A stretch of DNA of 50,158 nucleotides from the NCBI GenBank assembly GCA_964642855.1, contig CAZXSK010000025.1, positions 1 through 50,158 of the forward strand, in the 5' to 3' direction. A program made the translations under genes and the position numbers. The notes beneath the pieces were generated by a model. It searched no databases. It was given only the letters and a program-made list of their open reading frames with translations, and had not been told where the DNA came from. This document shows, in pieces, positions 16,182-23,636 of this stretch. Within the stretch, counting starts at the first letter, position 1, and every line of letters starts with the position of its first letter. The stretch comes from CAZXSK01 sp964642855 (GTDB lineage: Bacteria > Planctomycetota > Phycisphaerae > SM23-33).

Positions 16182-18825
16182 CCGATTGCTCATCGCGGCT
16201 GCCAAGCTGCTCATCCGGCTGCGGTACCGGGTGCGCATCCGCGGCCTCGATGCCGTCCTGCGGCGAGGCAGGGAGGGTATCCTCCTGCTGCCCAATCACC
16301 CCGCGCTGATCGACCCGGTGATTCTCACGACCTGGCTGGCGGGTCCGCTGCGCCCCGTGGTGCTCGCCGACCGCGGGCAGATGGACCGTCCCGTGATCGG
16401 CCGGCTTGGAAGGCGATTCCATGTGCGCACGATGCCCGACGTCGGCGAGATCGGCCCGGCCGCCTCGGCGGAAGTCCAGGCCGTCGTCGATCGCGCCCTG
16501 GACGAACTCCGGCAGGGCGGGAACCTGCTGCTGTACCCCTCCGGCCACCTGTACCGCACGCGGCAGGAAGATCTCCGGGGCAACAGTGCAGCGCATCGAG
16601 CGGCGCGCGAGGTGCCCGGGGCGCGGGTGGTGCTCATTCGAACCCGGGGACTGTGGGGCAGCCGGTTCAGCTGGGCCCGGGGCAGGGAGCCCGACGTGGG
16701 CAAGGTGCTCAAAGACGGGGCGGTGGCGCTGCTGACCAGTGGCGTGTTCTTCGCACCCAAACGCGAGGTGACCATCGACCTGGTCGAGCCGGACGACCTG
16801 CCCCGCGACGCCGACCGCGACACGTTCAACCGCTACCTGGAAGCGTTCTACAACGAGGACACCCCTCCGGCCGTGGCGCTGCCCATGAGCGTCTGGGACC
16901 GCTCCGGGCCACGGGATCTGGAAGACCCCGACTGGTCCCGCGTCGCCCGCGACGCCCGCGACGTGCCCCCCGGCACGCGGCGGATCGTGTTCGACAAGCT
17001 CCGCGAACTGACCGGCCGGGATCGGTTCGACGAGACCGACGACCTCGCGCGGGACCTGGAACTCGACAGCCTGTCCCGTGCGGAGCTGGCTGCGTGGATC
17101 GAGTCGGAATTCGGCTTCTCCGGGCCCGGCGCGCGGGCGCTGGAGACGGTGGGCGACGTGCTGCTGGCCGGGGCGGGGCAGACGGTCGGCGCGGTGCCCG
17201 ACTCGACCCCCTCGCCGGGGGCGAAGTGGCGGCGCGGGGTGACAGGCCGGGGACGCTGCGCGCTCGCACCGGGCCGGACACTCGCGGAGGTGTTCCTCGC
17301 AAGTGCCCGCCGCGATCCCGGTCGTGCCCTGGCCGCCGACGCGGTCAGCGGCGTGAAAACCTTCCGCGACGTGATCACGGGCATCTATGCGCTGCTGCCC
17401 GGCGTGCGGGAGCTGCCCGGTGAGCGCCTGGGCGTGATGCTGCCCGCCAGCGTCGCGGCGATGGTTGGCTACCTGACGACGGTGTTCGCCGGCAAGACGC
17501 CCGTGATGGTCAACTGGACGACCGGCCGACGGTTCATGGAACACTCGCTGGATTCGGTCGGCGTGGAGCGTGTGTTGACCTCCCGCCGGCTGGTGGACAA
17601 TCTGCGAAGCCGGGGAGTCGACTTCGGCGACCTCGCCGAGCGGATGGTCTTCCTGGAGGATCTCGCCGGGCGGCTGGGGAGGCTCGACAAGATCAAAGCC
17701 GCCCTCCGCGCCCGGGGAAGCTGGCGGGAGCTTCGCGACGCGGCGATCGCCGAAACGGCCGTGGTGCTGTTTACCAGCGGATCGGAGACATTGCCCAAGG
17801 CCGTCGGGCTGACGCACGCCAACGTGCTGGCGAACCTTCGGGACATCGCCGCCACGGTCGAGCTGCGCGACGACGACGTGCTGCTGGGTATGCTCCCGCC
17901 GTTCCATTCGTTCGGGCTGACGGTGGGCATTGCAGCGGCGGTGGGGTTTGCCCTCCGCGTGGCGTATCACCCGGACCCGACCGATGCAGCCATGCTGGGA
18001 CAGATCGTCGAATCGTTCGGCGCGACGGTGCTGGTGGGCACGCCGACGTTCGTGGCGGGCATTGCGCGGTCGTCGACGCGGGGGCAGCTCGATTCGGTGC
18101 GGCTGGCGGTGACGGGGGCCGAGTCCTGCCCGCCGGGCACGTACCGGCTGCTGTCCGAGCGGTGCAGCGGCGCGACGGTCCTGGAAGGCTACGGCATCAC
18201 GGAATGCTCGCCGGTGGTGGCCGTCAACGATCCGTCCGACCCCAGGCCGGGCACGATCGGCAAGGTCCTGCCGTCGGTGGAGTGGACGATCGTGGACGCC
18301 GAGACCCGCCAGCCGGTGGAGAAGGGCGTTCGCGGTGAGCTGCTGCTGCGCGGGCCCAGCGTGTTCGGGGGGTACCTCGGCGAGCAGGGCGGGTCGCCGT
18401 TCGTGGAGCACGACGGGCGGCTGTGGTATCGCACGGGCGACCTCGTTACGGCCGATGCCGACGGTGTGCTGACGTTCCGCGGGCGGCTGAAGCGGTTCAT
18501 CAAGCTCGGCGGGGAGATGATCTCGCTGCCTGCGATCGAGGAAGCGATATCCGCCGGCGAAGAGGAGTCGCCGTCTGCGGAGGACCAGGCGGAGGGCCCG
18601 GGTTTTGCGGTGGTGGAGGCGGGCAGCGATCAGGCGCCGGAGGTGACGATGGTGACGACGGGGTCGTTGACGCGCGACGAGGCCAACGCACGGATCCGCC
18701 GGGCGGGCCTCTCGCCGCTGCACTACGTCCGGCGGGTGGTGCGCGTGGAGGAGATTCCCTTGCTGGGCACGGGCAAGACCGACTACCGCACGTTGGGCCG
18801 GCGCGTTGGCAAGGGGCTGGCGTAG
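16174..18825 (+). CDS. Aas-like acyltransferase–ACP–acyl-acid ligase fusion
   Basis: 883-aa three-part enzyme for phospholipid repair or acyl activation. (1) Residues 1-230: PlsC/LPLAT acyltransferase with NHPALID (His42, Asp47) and LLLYPSG. (2) About 268-340: an acyl-carrier-protein-like domain with the phosphopantetheine site LELDSLSRAEL (Ser299). (3) About 365-883: AMP-forming acyl ligase with LFTSGSETLPKAVGLTH (533-548), GYGITECSPVVAVND, YRTGDL and the C-terminal GTGKTDYRTL lysine region. Classical E. coli Aas has acyltransferase and ligase parts but relies on separate ACP; here a carrier domain lies between them. It ends 4 bases before the stop of the convergent gene. Domain calls are firm; the substrate is inferred. 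Confidence 0.88.
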   Translation: MLDRLLIAAAKLLIRLRYRVRIRGLDAVLRRGREGILLLPNHPALIDPVILTTWLAGPLRPVVLADRGQMDRPVIGRLGRRFHVRTMPDVGEIGPAASAEVQAVVDRALDELRQGGNLLLYPSGHLYRTRQEDLRGNSAAHRAAREVPGARVVLIRTRGLWGSRFSWARGREPDVGKVLKDGAVALLTSGVFFAPKREVTIDLVEPDDLPRDADRDTFNRYLEAFYNEDTPPAVALPMSVWDRSGPRDLEDPDWSRVARDARDVPPGTRRIVFDKLRELTGRDRFDETDDLARDLELDSLSRAELAAWIESEFGFSGPGARALETVGDVLLAGAGQTVGAVPDSTPSPGAKWRRGVTGRGRCALAPGRTLAEVFLASARRDPGRALAADAVSGVKTFRDVITGIYALLPGVRELPGERLGVMLPASVAAMVGYLTTVFAGKTPVMVNWTTGRRFMEHSLDSVGVERVLTSRRLVDNLRSRGVDFGDLAERMVFLEDLAGRLGRLDKIKAALRARGSWRELRDAAIAETAVVLFTSGSETLPKAVGLTHANVLANLRDIAATVELRDDDVLLGMLPPFHSFGLTVGIAAAVGFALRVAYHPDPTDAAMLGQIVESFGATVLVGTPTFVAGIARSSTRGQLDSVRLAVTGAESCPPGTYRLLSERCSGATVLEGYGITECSPVVAVNDPSDPRPGTIGKVLPSVEWTIVDAETRQPVEKGVRGELLLRGPSVFGGYLGEQGGSPFVEHDGRLWYRTGDLVTADADGVLTFRGRLKRFIKLGGEMISLPAIEEAISAGEEESPSAEDQAEGPGFAVVEAGSDQAPEVTMVTTGSLTRDEANARIRRAGLSPLHYVRRVVRVEEIPLLGTGKTDYRTLGRRVGKGLA

Positions 18826-18829
18826 GTCC

Positions 18830-20707
18830 TCACCGATCGGCCGGCGAGGTATCGGCCGCGCGGTCCTGCTTCTGCTCGGCGAGCATGATCGCCCGCAGCC
18901 GGAGCGCGGCGGACATCGTGTGCTGAACGTAGTCGATCCGCACCGAGTGCCAGTCGAGCTGGCGACTCACGCCGCCGACCAGCCACCGGGGGTTCCGCAG
19001 GTACATCGCCGACTCGGGCATGTACTGGTTTCGCAGCGCAAAGGCCACGCCCAGGGGCAGGGCGTCGCGCATCTTCGCAGCCAAGGCGGGTCGGTCGTAG
19101 TCGCGGGCGAGCTCGCAGGCGTTGGCGAGGCCTTCCATGAGCGTCGCAGCCGGCGTGGTTCGCGGCGGCAGGCCGAAGCTGCCCAGCCAATCGGGGTACT
19201 TCGGGTCGAGGTTCTGTTCTTTCACGATGCGCTCTCCGATGGCCATGGCGTGGTCGAGATAGGCATCGTCGGGCCTGAGCCGGTGGACTTCGTTGAGCCC
19301 GTAGAGCAGCCAGTGGTCCAGCGGGGGCGTTTTGTCCTTCGACAGCGAGATGCGGTAGCTCGCCGCCCGGGTGGCGACGTCCAGCCAGCCGGCGTTGGGG
19401 TCCAGCCGGTGGGCGCGGGCGAGGGCGTAGATCGCCTCGCCGGGGTAGTAGGCCGACCGGAAGCCGCTGACCGTCAGGCCGGGGTAGCTCATCTTGTGCA
19501 CGCTGAACCTCCCCGACGCCTGCTGGATGTGTTTCATCCACGCGCAGAGCCCGCGGAGGACGGGCAGGTGCGTGCGGTCGCCGGTGACGCGGATGTACCT
19601 CGCCAGGGCGAGAACGGCCAGGCCGTTGCCCCCGAGCTTGACCTCGGCGTCTTCGACGACACACAGCAGCCCGTCGCGTGTGGGGTGCGGTTTGACCTGG
19701 TCGACGAGGTAGCCGATCGCGCGTCGGCCGGCGGCAAGGAGCTGCTCGTTGGGGTCTGCCTCGTGCAGCTCGAGCATGGAGTAGATCGTGCCGGCGTGGC
19801 GGAGGATGTTGTAGCTGTCCTCAGCCGTGTCGGACCGCGGCTGGTAGAGGTACACGAAGCTGCCGTCCCTGCGTGTGGCGCGGGTGAGGTATTCCCCGCC
19901 CAGTCGGGCGCGGGCGAGCAGCGTTTCGGCCGTCAGCGGCTGGGGGTCGCGGTTGCCCCGGTAGAGCTCGGCGACGGTGGTTCCGTCGGTGTAGACCGCG
20001 CGGGTCGAGAAGCGGAAGAACAGGTCGGAGACGATATCGCGGGGCACGCCCTTGTAGCCGGCCCGTCGGGCACGGGCGAGAGTGAACATGCGGGCGGCCC
20101 GGGGCGAGACGCGCCCGCCGGAATCGATGACGTGATGCGCCAGGATCTCGGCCGGCAGAATCGCCAGGTGTCCTTTGCGCGACGTCGCCAGTCCGAAAAG
20201 CGTTCGTTCCCGTCGCAGGGGCACGGTCGGCTGGACGGGGGGCAGGTCGTAGACGCTCTGGACGATGTCCAGCTTCAGCCAGCGAGGGGTGTCGAGGAAC
20301 CGTTTGCCGGCGGTTTCGATGGCGTGGTCCAGCGCGTGGGCGAGCCCGCGATCGGTGCCTTCGACGACGACGGCCGGCCTGTCTCCGGCGCAGAGGCTCA
20401 GCAGCACCACGCGCGGCTGGTCGTCGGCGAGGACGGCGGGGGGCAGGGGGTGGTCGCCGGCCATGCCAAGCCGCCCGGCCAGGTGCAGGGCGACGCCCCG
20501 GAGCTGCTCGTCGGTGAGCTTCACGGGCCCGGCGATGTCCTCCAGCCAGACCTCCTGGCGAACGTGGGGCCGGTCCGGCGGGGTGGGATCGGGTCCGTCG
20601 CCGTCGGGCGAGGCGGGGCAGCCGGCCAGCATGCACGCCGCGGCAAGCGTCAGCAGCCCGGCGGCGAAGCGCGGGGCGATTGCGGGGCGGGAATCGTGTG
20701 GTCTCAT
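18830..20707 (-). CDS. lipoprotein with alpha/alpha-toroid domain, function unknown
   Basis: 625-aa predicted lipoprotein (lipobox MLAGC, Cys29, followed by a Pro/Asp-rich linker). The N-terminal third contains a small alpha/beta segment (VKLTDEQLRGVALHLAG ... VVLLSLCAGDRPAVVV) of unknown family. From about residue 250 helical repeats begin (LGGEYLTRATRRDGSFVYLY, YNILRHAGTIYSMLEL, LGGNGLAVLALARYIRVTGD, AYYPGEAIYALARAHRL), typical of six-hairpin/toroid glycosidases and epimerases. The Gly-Gly-Asn-Gly and Tyr-Tyr-Pro-Gly-Glu motifs look like conserved cleft residues. The ATG has no ribosome site and lies 2-3 bases from the start predicted by a good promoter, so it may be translated from a leaderless mRNA. 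It converges with the Aas-like gene with a 4-base gap. Confidence 0.75.
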   Translation of the reverse strand: MRPHDSRPAIAPRFAAGLLTLAAACMLAGCPASPDGDGPDPTPPDRPHVRQEVWLEDIAGPVKLTDEQLRGVALHLAGRLGMAGDHPLPPAVLADDQPRVVLLSLCAGDRPAVVVEGTDRGLAHALDHAIETAGKRFLDTPRWLKLDIVQSVYDLPPVQPTVPLRRERTLFGLATSRKGHLAILPAEILAHHVIDSGGRVSPRAARMFTLARARRAGYKGVPRDIVSDLFFRFSTRAVYTDGTTVAELYRGNRDPQPLTAETLLARARLGGEYLTRATRRDGSFVYLYQPRSDTAEDSYNILRHAGTIYSMLELHEADPNEQLLAAGRRAIGYLVDQVKPHPTRDGLLCVVEDAEVKLGGNGLAVLALARYIRVTGDRTHLPVLRGLCAWMKHIQQASGRFSVHKMSYPGLTVSGFRSAYYPGEAIYALARAHRLDPNAGWLDVATRAASYRISLSKDKTPPLDHWLLYGLNEVHRLRPDDAYLDHAMAIGERIVKEQNLDPKYPDWLGSFGLPPRTTPAATLMEGLANACELARDYDRPALAAKMRDALPLGVAFALRNQYMPESAMYLRNPRWLVGGVSRQLDWHSVRIDYVQHTMSAALRLRAIMLAEQKQDRAADTSPADR

Positions 20708-20715
20708 GGCCTGTG

Positions 20716-20743
20716 ATTGTATCGCACGGCGGGCGGTTGTCCA
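20716..20743 (-). promoter_or_regulatory. sigma70-type promoter of the toroid lipoprotein gene
   Basis: On the minus strand TGGACA (20743-20738) and TACAAT (20721-20716) are separated by 16 bases; each box matches 5 of 6. The predicted start point falls about 20709, practically at the ATG (20707). Confidence 0.55.
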
Positions 20744-20816
20744 TGGGCAGTTGATCGCCCGGTCTGGTCAGCCAGAACGGAAGGGCAGGCGCGTCCCGAA
20801 CTTGCCGGGCAGGGGG

Positions 20817-20847
20817 TTGACAGGCTGTCGAGGCGTTGGCCTATAAT
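20817..20847 (+). promoter_or_regulatory. consensus sigma70 promoter of the DUF89-lipB-lipA operon
   Basis: Perfect TTGACA (20817-20822) and perfect TATAAT (20842-20847) separated by 19 bases, two longer than optimal. It lies 97 bases before the ATG at 20944. The in-frame ATG at 20836 overlaps the promoter and is therefore unlikely to be used. Confidence 0.7.
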
Positions 20848-20943
20848 GCCCGGACAGACGCAGCCGGGTGGCTGCGCGAATTCACGAGATCGGCCTCGCC
20901 GGCAGGCGGGGCCCCGAAGCAACAGGGTTTGGTACCTGAACGT

Positions 20944-22005
20944 ATGAGCCATTTCTGCCTGCTGAAGGACCCCGAGAACTATCGTGCGGAGGACTGGGAC
21001 CTGGTCGAGGACGAGGCCGGTCGGAACTACTGGTTGGGGCATTTCGAGAAGCACTTCGAGGACTGCCTCAAACACGCCCTGAATGAATACGGGCGGACGT
21101 CGGAGAAGAACATCGCAGCCGCGGCCAGGGACTTCGAAAAGGCCATCGCTGCGCTGCGGGAAGACCCGACGTCCCGCCCGAGCGGCAAGCTCAGCGTGAT
21201 CGAGCTGGATTACATGCGCGATGACATTCTGCGCGAGCATGGCCTGCCGGATCCGTACTTCAAGGTCAAGCAGCGTGCCAACCTCCGTGCGATCGAGGAA
21301 TACCCCCAGGTCGTCCGCGAGCTGCACGCGATGGCCGACGACGAGAAGTGGCTGCACCTGGTGGAGTGTGTCTTCGCGGGCAACCTGCTGGACTTCGGAT
21401 CGGTCAAGACCATGCACATGGTCGACGACGACCGGGAGTTCCTGGACCTGGTGGAAGACACCAAGCCGCGTCCCTGGAAGATCGACGACTACGACGCCCT
21501 CGCCGACGCCCTCGCCGAGTTCCCCCCGCGATGGGGCAAGGCGGTGGTCTTCGTGGACAACGCAGGCGCCGACTTCGTGCTGGGGATCATGCCCCTGGTG
21601 CGCGAGCTGGCGCTGCGAGGTACGGGCATCGTCATCGCCGCCAATGAAGCCCCCGCCCTGAACGACATGACCGCCGACGAAGCCGCCGAGGTCGTCGAAG
21701 AACTCGCGGTGCACGACCCGGACCTCTCCGCCTTGATCCAGGCGGGGATGTTCGAGGTGGTCTCCACCGGCAGCCGCATCCCGCTGCTGGACCTCTGCGA
21801 CGTTTCCGACGAGCTCAACACCGCCTCGGAGGACGCCGACGCGGTAATCCTGGAAGGCATGGGTCGGGCGGTGGAAACCAACTACGCCGCCGAGTTCAAG
21901 GTCGACGCGGTCAAACTCGCCCTGCTCAAGAGCGACGAGGTCGCCCGGCGCATCGGGGCCGAGGCGATGGACTGCGTCTGCAGGTTCCAGCCGGCGGGAG
22001 ACTGA
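20944..22005 (+). CDS. DUF89 metal-dependent phosphatase, PanK4-phosphatase-like
   Basis: 353-aa DUF89/ARMT1-fold phosphatase. The active-site blocks FVDNAGADFVLGIMPLVREL (about 202-221; Asp and Asn bind metal), VIAANEAPALNDMT and EGMGRAVETNYAAEF closely resemble the C-terminal phosphatase of animal pantothenate kinase 4. That domain hydrolyses 4'-phosphopantetheine and its oxidised forms. The early segment (CLLKDPENYRAEDWDL) also fits that subfamily. Start chosen at 20944 because the upstream in-frame ATG lies inside the promoter; the ribosome site is weak. lipB follows after 9 bases and lipA after another 8, so the three form one operon. A role in pantetheine/ACP damage control near octanoyl-ACP-using LipB is inferred. 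Confidence 0.85.
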   Translation: MSHFCLLKDPENYRAEDWDLVEDEAGRNYWLGHFEKHFEDCLKHALNEYGRTSEKNIAAAARDFEKAIAALREDPTSRPSGKLSVIELDYMRDDILREHGLPDPYFKVKQRANLRAIEEYPQVVRELHAMADDEKWLHLVECVFAGNLLDFGSVKTMHMVDDDREFLDLVEDTKPRPWKIDDYDALADALAEFPPRWGKAVVFVDNAGADFVLGIMPLVRELALRGTGIVIAANEAPALNDMTADEAAEVVEELAVHDPDLSALIQAGMFEVVSTGSRIPLLDLCDVSDELNTASEDADAVILEGMGRAVETNYAAEFKVDAVKLALLKSDEVARRIGAEAMDCVCRFQPAGD

Positions 22006-22014
22006 CGCGCCGCC

Positions 22015-22722
22015 ATGCCCACGCTGCGGGTGGTCGATCTCGACACGATGGCCTACGGGCCCGCGCTGGACCTGCAGCTGGCGTACCTCCGCCAGGTTCG
22101 CGACGAAGACCCCCCGCGCGAAGCCCTGCTGCTGGTCGAGCATGACCCCCCGGTCGTCACGCTGGGCACGTCGGGCCGTCAGGAGAACCTGCTTGCCGCT
22201 CCGGAGACCCTCGCTGAGGCGGGGATCGAAACCCACGTCATTCGTCGCGGCGGAGACGTGACCTACCACGGCCCGGGTCAGCTCGTTGCCTATCCGATCA
22301 TGCGCGTCGACCGCCGGGGCAGGGACGTCCACAGTTTTCTGCGGGATCTCGAAGAGGTCGTCATCCGCACGCTGGGGCGGCTTGACGTTCCGGCCCATCG
22401 CGTGAAAGGCCTGACCGGCGTGTGGACCCCCCTGCAAAGCGCCCCGGGAGGGGAGGGCAAGATCGCAGCCATCGGGGTGGGGGTCAAGCGGTGGGTGTCC
22501 TATCACGGCTTGGCGCTGAACGTCTGCCCGAACATGGAGCATTTCGGACTGATCGTCCCGTGCGGCATCGCCGACAAGCCGGTGACCAGCCTGGCCGAGG
22601 TGCTCGGTCGGGAGATATCGGTTTCGCGGGTCAAGCCGGCGCTGATAGAATCGACAGTCGAGGTGTTTGGCTTTTCCGGCGCGGTGTCGGAAGCCCCGCC
22701 AGACCTTGACGCTGCACCGTAG
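22015..22722 (+). CDS. lipB: octanoyl-[ACP]:protein N-octanoyltransferase
   Basis: Moves octanoate from octanoyl-ACP to the lipoyl domains of 2-oxoacid dehydrogenases and the glycine cleavage H protein. 235 aa, usual length. Family blocks: VVTLGTSGRQENLL, IRRGGDVTYHGPGQLVAYP, GVWTPLQ, GKIAAIGVGVKRW (catalytic Lys149), SYHGLALNV and LIVPCGI (catalytic Cys183). The upstream stop lies 9 bases away; GGGAG is about 13 bases before the ATG. lipA follows in the same operon, completing the de novo lipoate route. Confidence 0.96.
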   Translation: MPTLRVVDLDTMAYGPALDLQLAYLRQVRDEDPPREALLLVEHDPPVVTLGTSGRQENLLAAPETLAEAGIETHVIRRGGDVTYHGPGQLVAYPIMRVDRRGRDVHSFLRDLEEVVIRTLGRLDVPAHRVKGLTGVWTPLQSAPGGEGKIAAIGVGVKRWVSYHGLALNVCPNMEHFGLIVPCGIADKPVTSLAEVLGREISVSRVKPALIESTVEVFGFSGAVSEAPPDLDAAP

Positions 22723-22730
22723 AACCGCCC

Positions 22731-23633
22731 ATGACCGCCGAGAACACGCCGCCGACCAAACCTGCCCGCCGCCTGCCGCCGTGGCTCAAGAAACGCCTCC
22801 ATGCCGGTGGCAAGGCAGCCGAGATCCGCCGGCTGCTTTCGGACCTGGACCTTGCGACGGTCTGTGACGGGGCGCACTGTCCCAACCAGGGGGAGTGTTT
22901 CGCCCGGGGGACCGCGACGTTCATGATCCTGGGTGAAACCTGCACGCGCAACTGCCGGTTCTGTGCCGTCGAGTCCCGCGACCCCGGGCCGCTGCGGGAC
23001 GGCGAGCCGGCCGCCGTGGCAGAAGCTGCCCGGCGCATGGGTCTGAAATACGTGGTGGTCACGTCGGTCACGCGGGACGACCTGCCCGACGGCGGCGCGG
23101 AGCACTTCGCCCGCACGATCCGCCAGGTGCGCGCGGCTTTGCCCGGCGCCCGCATCGAGGTGCTCACGCCCGACTTCCAGGGACGGCGGGAGAGCATCGA
23201 GACGGTTCTCGACGCCCGGCCCGACGTGTTGAACCACAACGTCGAGACCGTGCCCGAGCTCTACCAGGCGGTCCGCCCCCAGGCGGATTACGGTCAGAGC
23301 CTGGAGGTGCTGCGATATGCCCGGGATTACGCCGGTCGCCAGGGGTTGAAGGTGTTCACCAAGAGCGGCCTGATGGTGGGCCTTGGAGAGACGCCCGAAC
23401 AGATCGAGCAGGTCATGCGGGACCTTCGGGGCGTGGACTGCGATGTGCTGACGATCGGCCAGTATCTGGCGCCCTCGTCATCGCATGCGCCGGTGGTGCG
23501 GTTCGTGCATCCCCAGGAGTTCGAGCGGATGGAGCGTCGGGCCCGGGCGATGGGCTTCGCGTCGGTGGCTTCCGGTCCTTTCGTCCGGAGCAGCTACCAC
23601 GCGGACGCTGCCTTTCCGGGCGAGCCCGGCTGA
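22731..23633 (+). CDS. lipA: lipoyl synthase (radical SAM)
   Basis: Inserts two sulfurs into protein-bound octanoate. 300 aa, normal length. The auxiliary cluster motif is C-x4-C-x5-C (Cys45, 50, 56, in CDGAHCPNQGEC). The radical SAM motif is C-x3-C-x2-C (Cys71, 75, 78, in CTRNCRFC). VVVTSVTRDDLPDGGA, NHNVETVPELY, KSGLMVGLGE, IGQYLAPSSSHAPV and the C-terminal serine in FVRSSYHAD are all standard. It ends only 3 bases before the stop of the convergent gene, leaving no room for a private terminator. Confidence 0.97.
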   Translation: MTAENTPPTKPARRLPPWLKKRLHAGGKAAEIRRLLSDLDLATVCDGAHCPNQGECFARGTATFMILGETCTRNCRFCAVESRDPGPLRDGEPAAVAEAARRMGLKYVVVTSVTRDDLPDGGAEHFARTIRQVRAALPGARIEVLTPDFQGRRESIETVLDARPDVLNHNVETVPELYQAVRPQADYGQSLEVLRYARDYAGRQGLKVFTKSGLMVGLGETPEQIEQVMRDLRGVDCDVLTIGQYLAPSSSHAPVVRFVHPQEFERMERRARAMGFASVASGPFVRSSYHADAAFPGEPG

Positions 23634-23636
23634 CGG

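Noticed and set aside
16138..18723. An 861-codon minus-strand frame opposite the Aas-like gene
   Set aside because: The plus-strand protein has clear acyltransferase, ACP and ligase motifs; the antisense frame is a His/Arg/Pro-rich shadow.
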